Numbered from the stretch's first letter, positions 44,011 through 53,023 are shown. The stretch: 64,000 bases of DNA from Candidatus Sulfopaludibacter sp. (GCA_031292755.1 JARLGM010000014.1:1-64000), one strand, 5' to 3'. Numbers and translations are program-made. Notes: generated from the letters alone by a model not told the origin.

Positions 44011-44436
44011 GAGCCGCCTTACACCACCACCAGGGAACTGGAAGCCGAACTCCGCCGGGTGACGCCGCCCGAGTTTCAATACCTGCTCAACGACGGCTTC
44101 GACTCCATCACGCTCTACGAAAACAAGGCCGATTCCGCCACTTTCCGCGAACTCTCGCGCGGTAAGTACGAGGTGAAACTGGCTGTCTCGGCCAGGAAAT
44201 TCAAGGCGGACGGTCTTGGCGCGGAAACCGAAATGCCCCTGGCGGACTGGATCGATATCGGCGTCCTGGATGCCAAAGGCAATCCACTTTACCTGGTGAA
44301 ACAGAAAATTGAAAAGGCAAAAACGGAGTTTACGCTGACCGTGGAAGGAATGCCTGCCAAGGCGGGAATCGACCCGTGGAACAAACTCGTGGACCGCACA
44401 CCCGACGACAACTTACTAACTGTTTCTAAGATGTAG
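44011..44436 (+). pseudogene. Detached C-terminus of the M1 peptidase fusion
   Basis: In-frame continuation of the preceding gene beyond an amber codon. It begins EPPYTTTRELEAEL, the segment that normally follows (F/Y)Q in intact homologues, and runs to LLTVSKM. The alternative start (GTG at 44059) would make a 125-aa protein with no catalytic residues, so independent function is doubtful. One C-to-T change (CAG to TAG) would explain the stop. Confidence 0.78.
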
Positions 44437-44463
44437 GACAGGCCTCCTCCGGCCTGTCCTACA
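44432..44463. repeat. Palindrome, GTAGGAC family, terminator-like
   Basis: A perfect 13-bp stem (TGTAGGACAGGCC and its complement) with a 6-nt TCCTCC loop. It begins inside the stop codon of the M1 relic and lies 9 nt from the end of the convergent gene. There is no T-run on either side. A related hairpin sharing GTAGGAC arms occurs at 51544-51575. Confidence 0.75.
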
Positions 44464-44472
44464 TTGCCGCCG

Positions 44473-45564
44473 TTACCTCCGGCCGAAGCCGCCGCCCCGG
44501 TATCCGCCGAAGCCGCCCCGGTATCCGCCGAAGCCGCCATAGCCGCCATAGCCCCATCCGCCGCCCCAGCCCCATCCGCCGCCGATGAACACGGACGGTC
44601 CCCAATAGGGATATCCATAGCCGTATCCGTAATACGGATAGTAGCCGGGATAGGGGTAACCATATCCGGGAGCCACCGCCGCCGACGGAGCAGGACGCGT
44701 GGCATACTGCATCTGCGGCCGGTTGTAGTCTTCAGGCCCCACGAAGCGGAACGCCTGCGGAGCATTCAGCGTCGATACCGTGATCGGCGACGTCACGTTG
44801 AACGTCAGCGCCGATTCCGGATAAAGCCGCGTTTCGTGGTTGTGCGTCAGCAGTACGCCGATGATGCCGGCTGCCGCGCCCACACCCGCGCCGATGCCTG
44901 CGCCCGCACCGCCACCGGCGATTCCGCCAACTACCGCGCCTACACCTGTCGTGCCTACCACCGTGCCGGCCTCAACTCCACGCGGAGTCTTGGGACCTTG
45001 CTGCGCTATCAGTTGCGATTGGACCGGCTGCTGCGTGCCGTCCGCCAGCGTGATGCTGGTCAATTCCAGCCCGAGCCGGGAATCCTTGCCGCCGTGCGCC
45101 TTCTCGGCAACCGCCACACGGCCATACACCGTCTGCCCGCGCTGGGCCACCACCACGCCGTCTGCCACCAGCGGTTGCAGCAAACTGCCGGAGAAAGCAT
45201 CCCCCACCTGGTTGTGATCCGAAGAGAGCATCTGGTTGGTGCGGATGGTCACATAAGTGCCAGGTCTCAACGTCACCTGGGGCGGAAGGCCGTACGCAGG
45301 CCGCTTCGCCTGCTGCTGCCCTGCCTGGGGCGCATTCGCATTGGCTTGTCCGAAGTCGTCACTGCGCGCGACGGGCTCGGACGGGTCCTGCTGTTGTGGC
45401 TGCTGCTGCGCATCCGGCGGCTGCGTCTGCTGGGCCGCGGGTGCGGGGTCAGTGGCGCGGCGCCATCCCCCGGTTTGGGCACTCTGTTGCGCCAGGACCA
45501 GGCCGGACGCAGCCAAAAACACCAGGATGCCGGAAATACGTGTGTTGGAAGTGGTTAATCTCAT
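44473..45564 (-). CDS. Exported protein with Gly-rich hydrophobic core and Gly/Tyr-rich tail
   Basis: About 363 aa from the ATG at 45564 (upstream in-frame ATGs extend a poorly hydrophobic head). Signal peptide ISGILVFLAASGLVLAQQ, a Gln/Pro-rich linker, a conserved middle domain (LRPGTYVTIRTNQMLSSDHNQ, GRVAVAEKA) that resembles the TrbI/VirB10-like OB-fold segment, a Gly/Ala-rich stretch (GVGAVVGGIAGGGAGAGIGA) typical of membrane-associated glycine zippers, and a C-terminal Gly/Tyr/Trp-rich repeat region (last 100 residues). Probably a cell-envelope protein. The tail is strongly compositionally biased, with short tandem repeats (GGYGGFGGYRGGF). Confidence 0.75.
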   Translation of the reverse strand: MRLTTSNTRISGILVFLAASGLVLAQQSAQTGGWRRATDPAPAAQQTQPPDAQQQPQQQDPSEPVARSDDFGQANANAPQAGQQQAKRPAYGLPPQVTLRPGTYVTIRTNQMLSSDHNQVGDAFSGSLLQPLVADGVVVAQRGQTVYGRVAVAEKAHGGKDSRLGLELTSITLADGTQQPVQSQLIAQQGPKTPRGVEAGTVVGTTGVGAVVGGIAGGGAGAGIGAGVGAAAGIIGVLLTHNHETRLYPESALTFNVTSPITVSTLNAPQAFRFVGPEDYNRPQMQYATRPAPSAAVAPGYGYPYPGYYPYYGYGYGYPYWGPSVFIGGGWGWGGGWGYGGYGGFGGYRGGFGGYRGGGFGRR

Positions 45565-45706
45565 AGGCTGCCTCATCAATTTCGACGTACTCGCACAGTG
45601 CATCTGTTTCGCCAAATTAACAAAGCAGCTACAGTATTGAAAAATAAACGTTTACCAGGAGGGCGCGACTGGCCCGAAAACACCGCCCGGTGGTGCTTTT
45701 CAGCCA

Positions 45707-48069
45707 TTACTGCTGGCGCAGCGCCTCCATGGGGCCCACGCGCGCCGCCCGCCGCGAAGGGAACCACGCCGCCGCGAACGCTACCGCCATCAGCACCCCC
45801 GCCGCCGCCGCCCACGCTACCGGATCCGCGGCCGAAACCCCCAGCAGCAGCGCACCCAGGGCCCGCGACACTGCTACCGAAAGCCCCAATCCGCACACCA
45901 GCCCCAGCGCCAGCCACCGGCCCGCACTTCGCAGCACCATTCGTCCGATCAGGCCCGGAGTTGCCCCCAGGGCCATCCGTACGCCGATCTCGCGCGTTCG
46001 CCGCGCCACCACAAAGCTCAGCACCCCATACAGTCCGAACGCCGCCAGCGCCAGCCCGATCGCCGCGAACAGGGCCAGCAGCGTCGCCGCAAACCGCGGC
46101 CGCACCGCCAGACGGGCCGTGCTCTGCGCCAGTGTGGCGATCTCAACGGGCTGCGCCGCGTCCATCCCCGCCACGGTCTGCCGTAGCACGCGTGCTGCCG
46201 CGTCAGGAGCCATCGGGGTTCGTACGATCGCCGCCATCCGCCGCAGTTCGTTGGGCGCGGCATAAATCCCCGCGTCCGCCGCGTGCGATCGCGGCACATA
46301 ATATTCCGGATCGTCCGGCGCAGTCCCGCCGCTGTTCCGCACATTTTCCGCCACACCGACGATCGGCGAACGCTGAGGCAGTCCCTGGATTCCCAGGAAG
46401 TGTCCTACCGGGTCCGCCCCGCCGAACAGGCGCCGTGCCAGTGATTCGCTCACGATCGCCGGCCCGTTCTTCTCGCTCCGGTCCTGCTCCGTGAAGGGCC
46501 GCCCGCCCAGGATCCGAATCCCCAGCGCCCTGAAATAGCCGGGCGAAACCGCGCGCCACACCACCGGCCCTCGCATCGGCTTGTCAGGCTGCCGTCCGTC
46601 AATCTGCAACACCATCGCCGGACGCGATCGCTGCGGCACGTTAGGCGGATACGAATCGCCCATTGCGACCACGCCCATACCGGGCACTGAGCGCAGCCGT
46701 TGCTCCAGTTCTTCGGCAAACGCCAGTTGCTGCGACGCTTGGCCATAACGCTGTGCGGAAAGGGACAGCGACGCGGTGACCACCTGCTGCGTCTCCATCC
46801 CCAGGGGCTTCTGCTGGAACTTCCACAGCGCCCGGCCCAGCAGCCCCGCGCCGGTCAACAGCGCCAGGGAAAGCGCGAATTGCGTCACCACCAGAAACGC
46901 CCGGCCTCGCGAAAATCGCGGCGCCAGCGTGAATCCCACACCCGCCAGTAGAGAGCAGACAAGCGTGAATGCCAGCACCCGCCAATCCAGTGTCGCCGCA
47001 GCCAGCCGCGGAATGCCTTCCGGCGCTATCCGCACGAACAGCCGGACCATCGCCAGCGCCAATGCCACACCCGCCGCCCCGCCCGCGCCGGCCAGAAGCA
47101 GGCTCTCCGTCAGGGCCAGCCGCAGCAGTTGCCACCGGGATGCACCCAGCGCCACCCGAATGGCCATCTCGCGCCGCCGCGCGTACGACCGGGCCAGCAT
47201 CAGGTTCATCACGTTGGCGCACGCCAGTAGCAGCACCGCCAACACTGTACCGGACAACACCCAGGAGACCGTTCGCGCATCGCCCACCTGCAAGTCCGCA
47301 GCGTGCGCACGCGGAGTTCGATTTCGCCGGCGCCCGCAAGGTGTAGGTGCGCCGATTCCAGTTCGGCGGCCAGAATCGCATCGCCTTGCGCGCGCAGTTG
47401 CGCCACACTCACGCCCGGGCGCAGCCGCCCGAGTATGCGCAGCGGCCGTCCCGTCATGGCGCGCGCCAGAGTGGCGTCGTCCAGTTGTTGCGGCAACAGC
47501 AGGTCGGCATGCGCCAGGGTGGGCGTTTCGAAGTCGCGCGGCAGCACGCCCACCACTCGTGTGGGCTGCCCATCCACCGAAATCACGCGGTCCACCGCAT
47601 CGGGCCGGCCCGCGAAGCGCGACTGCGACAGCCCGTATGAAATCACCGCCGTCTTCGGCGCACGCGGGTCGTCTTCCGCTGCCGTGAAGCTGCGGCCCAA
47701 AACCGGCGTCACCCCGAGCGTGGCCAGGAACGTGGACTCCACCGCGGCGCAGCTCAACCGCACCGGCTCGCCATCGGTCAGGTCGCAATCGGCTACGCCC
47801 ACCCACGATGTGACGGCTTCCAATCCGGCCGGCACGTGTTGCTTGAGCTTCAAATAGCCGGCGCCCAGAAGAAAATCGTAAGGCAATACCGGCGCTTGGA
47901 GTCCCAGGGACACCAGCCGGTCGCTATCGCGGAAGGGCAGGCTGCGGAACAGAATCCGGTCCACCACGCTGAACACCGAAGTGGTCGCCCCGATGCCCAG
48001 GGACAGCGAAAGAACCGCCACTACAATGAACGTGGGTTGGCGCAGCAGCGTCCGCAAAGCGTGTCTCAT
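45707..48069 (-). pseudogene. ADOP-type (MacB/FtsX-like) permease, frameshifted
   Basis: An acidobacterial duplicated orphan permease: two FtsX/MacB halves with no ATPase. The N-terminal half (RHALRTLLRQPTFIVVAVLSLSLGIGAT start, MacB periplasmic domain) is in one frame up to about 47305. The rest (LQVGDARTVSWVLSGTVLAVLLLACANVMNLMLARS, second TM set ending WFPSRRAARVGPMEALRQQ) is in another; one base is missing around 47300-47301. The joined length, about 787 codons, is normal for the family. It is divergent from acpP. Confidence 0.85.
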
Positions 48070-48199
48070 GACCGGATTGACTATTGTGCATCCCGAAAAG
48101 TTCCCGGACATCTAAAGAATTTCGTGGCAGAATAGGGGTGAACTGGACATGATTTTCGGGCAAACGCTCGTGGTGTGCTGATACGATTGTTCCGTCAGG

Positions 48200-48229
48200 T
48201 TGCGGAAGCTCCGTAAAGCTCGCTAAAAT
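48200..48229 (+). promoter_or_regulatory. Sigma-70-like promoter for acpP-fabF
   Basis: TTGCGG (48200-48205) and TAAAAT (48224-48229), 18-nt spacer, leader of about 25 nt containing AGGAGG before the acpP ATG. Confidence 0.5.
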
Positions 48230-48261
48230 CATCGCGTCCGCACCATATCCCAGGAGGAAGC

Positions 48262-48501
48262 ATGGCTGTTGAGCAGAAGGTGAAGCAGATTATTGTCGAG
48301 CAACTCGGCGTGGATGAGAGCCAGGTTGACAGCAACGCGTCGTTCGTTGACGACCTGGGAGCCGACTCCCTCGATATCGTGGAGCTTGTGATGGCCTTTG
48401 AAGAGGCCTTCGAGCTCGAGATCCCAGACGAAGACGCCGAGAAAATCACCACAGTAAAAGACGCAGTAGACTACATCGAGGGGAAAACCTCCAAAAAGTA
48501 G
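48262..48501 (+). CDS. acpP: Acyl carrier protein
   Basis: A 79-aa acidic carrier of growing fatty-acyl chains. The phosphopantetheine Ser36 is in [18 protein letters not shown], with the canonical helices II-III ([20 protein letters not shown]) after it. An AGGAGG site precedes the ATG. fabF follows 27 nt later, the classic acpP-fabF pairing of type II fatty acid synthesis. Confidence 0.97.
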   Translation: MAVEQKVKQIIVEQLGVDESQVDSNASFVDDLGADSLDIVELVMAFEEAFELEIPDEDAEKITTVKDAVDYIEGKTSKK

Positions 48502-48528
48502 TCGCGTTTCTCACCAGGGAGAGTCGTT

Positions 48529-49767
48529 TTGCCGCGAAGAGTAGTAGTGACCGGCGTCGGTTTGGTGACGCCGCTTGGGATCGGGACTGAGGCGTCCTGG
48601 CAGGCCATCCGTGCTGGAAAATGCGGCATCGGACCCATCACCCAGTTCGATGCCTCGGCGTTTTCCTGCAGGATTGCCGGAGAGGTCAAGGGCTTCGATC
48701 CAGCCAGTTACATCGAAAAAAAAGAAATTAAGAAAATGGGGCGCTTCATTCAGTTCGCCATTGCCGCGGCGGAGTACGCCCTCACCGATTCCGGCCTGAA
48801 AGTGTCGCCGGAGGACGAGGAACAGGTCGGAGTCTATATCGGCAGCGGCATCGGAGGGTTCGAAGTTATCGAGCGCGAGCACCTGACGTTAATCAGGGAT
48901 GGGCCGCGCCGCATCTCCCCGTTTTTTATTCCGGCAACCATTATCAATTTGGCCTCCGGTTACGTCTCCATCCGTAGTGGAGCCAAAGGTCCGAATTCGG
49001 CCACTGCCACGGCGTGTACCACCAGCGCCCATTCCATCGGCGATTCCTTTCGCCTGATTCAACACGGTGACGCCGATGCCATGATCTGCGGAGGCACGGA
49101 GGCGTGTATCACTCCCATGGGGATCGGCGGATTCGCGGCCATGCGTGCTTTGTCGACGCGCAATGACGATCCGCTGCGGGCCTCGCGCCCCTGGGACAAG
49201 GATCGGGATGGCTTCGTTGTCGGTGAGGGCGCCGGCATCCTGGTGATCGAGGAACTGGAGTTCGCCCGCCGCCGCGGCGCTCGCATTCAGGCCGAACTGG
49301 TAGGCTACGGCATGAGCGCCGATGCCTTCCACGTCACCGCTCCTCCCGATAATGGCGACGGCGCCTATCGTGTGATGCGCAACGCCATGCGCGATGCCAA
49401 AATTGAGCCTCACCAGATCGATTACGTGAACGCCCACGGCACTTCCACCAATGTGGGCGATCGCGCCGAAACGGCGGCTCTGAAGCGCGCATTCGGCGAT
49501 CATGTGTATGAAGTGGCTGTCAGTTCCACCAAGAGTATGACCGGCCACCTTCTGGGCGGCGCCGGTGGATTGGAAGCCGGCATTACTGTAATGGCGTTGC
49601 GCGATCAAATCGCTCCGCCCACCATCAATCTCGACAATCCTGATGAGGGTTGCGACTTAGACTATGTGCCGCACACCGCGCGTCCCATGAAAATCGACTA
49701 TGCGCTTTCCAACAGTTTCGGCTTTGGCGGCACCAACGGTTGTCTGATCTTTAAGCGGTTCGAGTAA
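48529..49767 (+). CDS. fabF: 3-oxoacyl-[ACP] synthase II
   Basis: A 412-aa condensing enzyme elongating acyl-ACP with malonyl-ACP. The catalytic triad is Cys163 (TATACTTSAHS), His in NAHGTSTNVGD and His in MTGHLLGGAGG. The N-terminal RRVVVTGVGLVTPLG is the family start; the TTG is used, preceded by AGGGAG. A dispersed repeat half (49772-49795) follows 4 nt after its stop. Confidence 0.96.
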   Translation: MPRRVVVTGVGLVTPLGIGTEASWQAIRAGKCGIGPITQFDASAFSCRIAGEVKGFDPASYIEKKEIKKMGRFIQFAIAAAEYALTDSGLKVSPEDEEQVGVYIGSGIGGFEVIEREHLTLIRDGPRRISPFFIPATIINLASGYVSIRSGAKGPNSATATACTTSAHSIGDSFRLIQHGDADAMICGGTEACITPMGIGGFAAMRALSTRNDDPLRASRPWDKDRDGFVVGEGAGILVIEELEFARRRGARIQAELVGYGMSADAFHVTAPPDNGDGAYRVMRNAMRDAKIEPHQIDYVNAHGTSTNVGDRAETAALKRAFGDHVYEVAVSSTKSMTGHLLGGAGGLEAGITVMALRDQIAPPTINLDNPDEGCDLDYVPHTARPMKIDYALSNSFGFGGTNGCLIFKRFE

Positions 49768-49771
49768 CAAT

Positions 49772-49795
49772 AAATCGCGCAGATCAGGCTGACGG
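49772..49795 (+). repeat. Half copy of the dispersed palindrome
   Basis: 24 nt (AAATCGCGCAGATCAGGCTG...) exactly matching the reverse complement of the left arm at 16643-16666, again followed by ATTTTTT. It lies between fabF and etfB, ending 13 nt before the etfB ATG. The second arm of the hairpin is absent here. Confidence 0.8.
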
Positions 49796-49808
49796 ATTTT
49801 TTAACCCT

Positions 49809-50579
49809 ATGAAAATAGTCGTTGCGATCAAGCAGGTTCCCGCTCGCGATTCGCAGCTAAAAATCGCTTCCTCGGGCCGATGGATCGAGGAAGGCGATAT
49901 TGCCTACGAGATCAATGAGCCGGACGCCTATGCTCTGGAAGAAGCCCTGCAATTGAAAGAAAAGCACGGCGGAGAAGTGGTGGCCCTGTGCGCCGCTCCC
50001 GCCCGCGCCGCTCAAACCATCCGCGAGGCGCTGGCCAAAGGCGCCGACCGGGCCGTTCATATAGAAGAGGAGATGGGCGCACTCGATCCTCTGGCCGCGG
50101 CCCGCATGCTGGCCGCCGCCATCCGCACCGAGTCCCCCGACCTGGTCCTCACCGGTCTCCAGTCCGATGACCTCGGCTACGGCCAGACCGGCGTTATCCT
50201 CGCCGAACTGCTGGGCCTGCCGCACGCCACCATCATCATGCAGGTGGAAAAACTCGACGGCGTCATCAAAGTAAAGCGCGAACTGGAAGACGGCTGGTTC
50301 CAGCACGTCGAGATGCCGCTTCCCGCGCTGCTCACCATTCAGAGCGGCATCAGCAAGCTGCGCTATGCCACGCTCATGGGAATCAAAAAGGCCAAATCGA
50401 AAGAGATCAAAAGGCTCACCGCCGCCGACCTGGGCGGCGCATCCGCGTCCCCGGCAATCGCGCTTGACCGGATCTATTTGCCCGAACGCACCAAGCGCAC
50501 CCAACTGTTTGAAGGCAGCCCCAAGGAAGCGGCCGCCCAACTCGTGGAAAAGCTGAAATTCGAGGCGCGCGTTCTATGA
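49809..50579 (+). CDS. etfB: Electron transfer flavoprotein, beta subunit
   Basis: A 256-aa ETF beta subunit. MKIVVAIKQVPARDSQLKI is the diagnostic start; the AMP-binding region ADRAVHIEE and the LTGLQSDDLGYGQTGVILAELL signature are present. It pairs with EtfA, encoded next with an ATGA overlap, to carry electrons from acyl-CoA dehydrogenases to ETF:quinone oxidoreductase. Preceded by a very short (5-nt) gap after the repeat's T-run and no strong ribosome site. Confidence 0.95.
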   Translation: MKIVVAIKQVPARDSQLKIASSGRWIEEGDIAYEINEPDAYALEEALQLKEKHGGEVVALCAAPARAAQTIREALAKGADRAVHIEEEMGALDPLAAARMLAAAIRTESPDLVLTGLQSDDLGYGQTGVILAELLGLPHATIIMQVEKLDGVIKVKRELEDGWFQHVEMPLPALLTIQSGISKLRYATLMGIKKAKSKEIKRLTAADLGGASASPAIALDRIYLPERTKRTQLFEGSPKEAAAQLVEKLKFEARVL

Positions 50580-51550
50580 GCATCCTGGCCGTATTGGAAC
50601 AACGTGCGGGCGCTTGGAACCGCATGTCTTTCGAGACTCTGGCAGCCGCTGAGCAGCTTGCCAAAGAGCTCAACACCACCGCGTCCGCCGCCGTGCTGGG
50701 GCAGGGGATTTCCGCGCTGGCCGGCGAGCTCACCTCCAAACGCCTCGACAAAGTCTACGCCGTCGATCACGACCTGTTGAAGGACTATACGCCCGACGGC
50801 TACACCGCGGCGCTGCGCCAGCTCATCGATCGCGCCAAGCCTTCCCTGCTCCTGTTCCCGCACACCTACCAGGTCCGCGACTTCCTGCCCAAGCTCGCCA
50901 CCGCGCTCGGCAAAGTCGCCGTAAGCGATGTGGTGGCCCACCGCGTCGCTGGCGGGGAACTCGTGCTGGTCCGGCAACTGTTCCAGGGCAAGGTGAATGC
51001 GGACATCCGTTTTACGGGCGAAGGCCCCAACTTCGCCTCGTTGCAGGCCGGCGCCTATCGCGCCGATCAGCTTGCCGAAGGCAATGCGCCGGTGGAATCC
51101 TTCGCCCCCGTCATCGCCGCCTCCGAGATTCGCATCAAGCCGCGCGAACTGTTCCGCGAATCGCAGCGCGCCGTGGATCTGGGCGCCGCCGAGATCATCG
51201 TCTCCGTGGGCCGCGGCATCAAGGAAGCCGGCAACATCCCCATCGTGCAAGAACTCGCCGATGTTCTCGGCGCCGAACTGGCCGCGTCCCGCCCCATCTG
51301 CGATGCCGGATGGCTCCCCATGGAGCGCCAGGTCGGCAGCAGCGGGCAAACCGTGGCGCCCAAAATGTACCTGGCAATCGGAATCTCCGGCGCCATCCAG
51401 CACCTGGTCGGCATGAAGGGCTCCCGCACCATCGTCGCCATTAATAAAGACGCAAATGCTCCTATTTTCGAAGTGGCCGATTACGGTATCGTCGGAGATC
51501 TGTTTCAGGTAGTTCCCGAGCTGGTCGAAGCCCTGAAAAAAATCAGGTAG
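50576..51550 (+). CDS. etfA: Electron transfer flavoprotein, alpha subunit
   Basis: A 324-aa ETF alpha subunit. The N-terminal half is EtfB-like; the C-terminal FAD-binding domain carries VSVGRGIKEAGNIPIVQELADVLGAELAASRPICDAGW, SSGQTVAPKMYLAIGISGAIQHLVGM and the INKDANAPIFEVADYGIVGDL motif. Translationally coupled to etfB. The stop lies inside the left arm of a palindromic element (51544-51575) that probably terminates the operon. Confidence 0.96.
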   Translation: MSILAVLEQRAGAWNRMSFETLAAAEQLAKELNTTASAAVLGQGISALAGELTSKRLDKVYAVDHDLLKDYTPDGYTAALRQLIDRAKPSLLLFPHTYQVRDFLPKLATALGKVAVSDVVAHRVAGGELVLVRQLFQGKVNADIRFTGEGPNFASLQAGAYRADQLAEGNAPVESFAPVIAASEIRIKPRELFRESQRAVDLGAAEIIVSVGRGIKEAGNIPIVQELADVLGAELAASRPICDAGWLPMERQVGSSGQTVAPKMYLAIGISGAIQHLVGMKGSRTIVAINKDANAPIFEVADYGIVGDLFQVVPELVEALKKIR

Positions 51551-51575
51551 GACAGCCGATCGGCCGTCCTACCTG
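51544..51575. repeat. Palindrome, GTAGGAC family, terminator-like
   Basis: A 10-bp perfect outer stem (CAGGTAGGAC / GTCCTACCTG) with a partly self-complementary inner part (CCGATCGG). It overlaps the etfA stop. No T-run follows. It shares GTAGGAC / GTCCTAC arms with the hairpin at 44432-44463. Confidence 0.75.
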
Positions 51576-51696
51576 GGGGAGAGTTGCGTCAGAGAGACTA
51601 GTTGAGGAACTAGCCAGAGAACAATGCGAAGACGAGCGAGTGGAATGCGTTCTTTACAACGGAGTTTTGTAAACGTTTGTAAGCAATGCGGCCTGT

Positions 51697-51726
51697 TTGA
51701 CTTCGTATTGCCACTCAAGCTATACT
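51697..51726 (+). promoter_or_regulatory. Sigma-70-type promoter for the DksA-like gene
   Basis: TTGACT (51697-51702), TATACT (51721-51726), 18-nt spacer. The implied leader is about 100 nt. The rest of the 51576-51830 gap holds no ORF I can support; a small CTCAC/GTGAG inverted repeat lies at about 51750. Confidence 0.65.
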
Positions 51727-51830
51727 TTTCAGTCCGCGTAGTGACCCCTCACCAGTGAGCCTTTGCAACTTTTGAAGCCGGGTCCGCGTCTTAACCATCT
51801 GATCATTTTGAGATCGGCAGTCATAAAGAG

Positions 51831-52244
51831 ATGAATACGAATACTAAAACCGCGCCGAAGCCCAAGACGGCTACGTACAAGAAGGTGCTTGAGAAGAAGG
51901 CGGAGGAAGTCCGCCGCAGCATGTCGGCTCAAAAGGCGGCTCAGGTGGTGTCCCGGTTGGACGTCCCTTCCGACGAAGGCGACCTGAGCCAGCAGCACCA
52001 CGAAGAATGGATTTTCCTCAATCGCAACAGCATCGACATGAAATTGTTGCGAGAGATCTCCGACGCTCTGCACCGCATCGATCTCGGTCAATACGGGGTC
52101 TGTCTGGAATGTGAGGAACCCATCTCCACCAAGCGCCTCGACGCCCTCCCGTGGGCTCGCTTTTGCGTCACTTGCCAGGAAGCCATCGCCGCCCGCATTG
52201 CCGCCGGTGAAATGGAGAACGAATATCAGGAAGCCGATCGATGA
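51831..52244 (+). CDS. DksA/TraR-family zinc-finger protein
   Basis: A 137-aa transcription-factor-like protein of the DksA/TraR group. The four zinc-binding Cys are Cys91, Cys94, Cys112 and Cys115 (CLEC...FCVTC). A basic N-terminus (KTAPKPKTATYKK) leads into a long charged coiled-coil helix, the hallmark of secondary-channel regulators of RNA polymerase; EEVRRSMSAQ replaces the canonical tip. It could modulate RNAP with ppGpp or act by a distinct route. The next gene overlaps by 4 nt (ATGA). Confidence 0.82.
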   Translation: MNTNTKTAPKPKTATYKKVLEKKAEEVRRSMSAQKAAQVVSRLDVPSDEGDLSQQHHEEWIFLNRNSIDMKLLREISDALHRIDLGQYGVCLECEEPISTKRLDALPWARFCVTCQEAIAARIAAGEMENEYQEADR

Positions 52245-52543
52245 AGCTCGCGGATCTGCGCAAACTCTCGATCGGGAAGCAACTCAGAATTCACTTCCGC
52301 CTGACGAACGGTATGGAGTGCGTCATCACCGAACACGGTATCGCGCAGATTCCCGAGTTGAAAGGCATTCCGGATTTCAACCTGGAGGAGGAACTTGTCT
52401 TGGCCGGCCAGTTCCTGCTTGAACCTGTCGTAGTCACAGGCAAAAAGAACCCCGCCCCGCCGCGCTCCCTGGGCCGCGAAGAGTTGACGCGGATGACTGC
52501 GTCCGGTCCCGCCGCGGCGCACGACGACCACGAAGACGAGTAA
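52241..52543 (+). CDS. Small conserved hypothetical protein
   Basis: A 100-aa cytosolic protein (MKLADLRKLSIGKQLRIHF start) with no family I recognise. The first 65 residues form a compact alternating alpha/beta pattern (RLTNGMECVITEHGIAQIPELKG); the C-terminus is disordered and acidic (HDDHEDE). It is coupled to the DksA-like gene by an ATGA overlap and lies 127 nt upstream of hfq, suggesting a role in the same stress/RNA cluster. Confidence 0.65.
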   Translation: MKLADLRKLSIGKQLRIHFRLTNGMECVITEHGIAQIPELKGIPDFNLEEELVLAGQFLLEPVVVTGKKNPAPPRSLGREELTRMTASGPAAAHDDHEDE

Positions 52544-52669
52544 CAGCGGGCCCTTCCGGCCGCTCCGCAAACGCTGCTCCACCCCATCGTGAATAGGTGT
52601 ACAATTACAATCGCAAGCGTAGAACTGCTCTATTTGCCCTGATATTGGGGGCTCTTTTTTGGGGGAACC

Positions 52670-52975
52670 ATGGAGACCAAACCGGCGCAGAACATCCAAG
52701 ATAGTTTTTTGAATAACGCTCGCAAGGATAAAGTCGTCCTTACCATTTACTTGATGAGTGGCGTCAAGTTGTCCGGACGCATCAAGAGTTTTGACAAGTA
52801 TTCCCTGGTGCTCGAAACCAACAACCAGGAGCAGTTGATCTTCAAGCACGCCATCTCTACGGTGGTTACCCAGAAAACCTCACATTCCTACTCCAACAAT
52901 TCTCCAGGCGCAACCGCCGGTGTCTCCAGCAGTACCGTGCCGGGCGTCCCGGTGCACCAGACCTCGGAGGCATAG
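52670..52975 (+). CDS. hfq: RNA chaperone Hfq
   Basis: A 101-aa Sm-like hexamer subunit that pairs sRNAs with mRNAs. The Sm1/Sm2 motifs are clear: [35 protein letters not shown], then YSLVLE and the KHAIST loop. The C-terminal 30 residues are Ser/Val/Pro-rich. GGGGGAA precedes the ATG; a TACAAT hexamer at 52600-52605 may be its -10. The stop TAG at 52973-52975 is in frame with the downstream hflX open frame. Confidence 0.95.
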   Translation: METKPAQNIQDSFLNNARKDKVVLTIYLMSGVKLSGRIKSFDKYSLVLETNNQEQLIFKHAISTVVTQKTSHSYSNNSPGATAGVSSSTVPGVPVHQTSEA

Positions 52976-53023
52976 CACACGCCGCCTCGCAATCCCGGTC
53001 GCGAACGGGCAATTCTGGTTGGG

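Noticed and set aside
42229-44079. Long minus-strand ORF opposite the M1 fusion.
   Set aside because: Antisense shadow with His/Gly-rich nonsense composition; the + strand carries the HEVAH motif.
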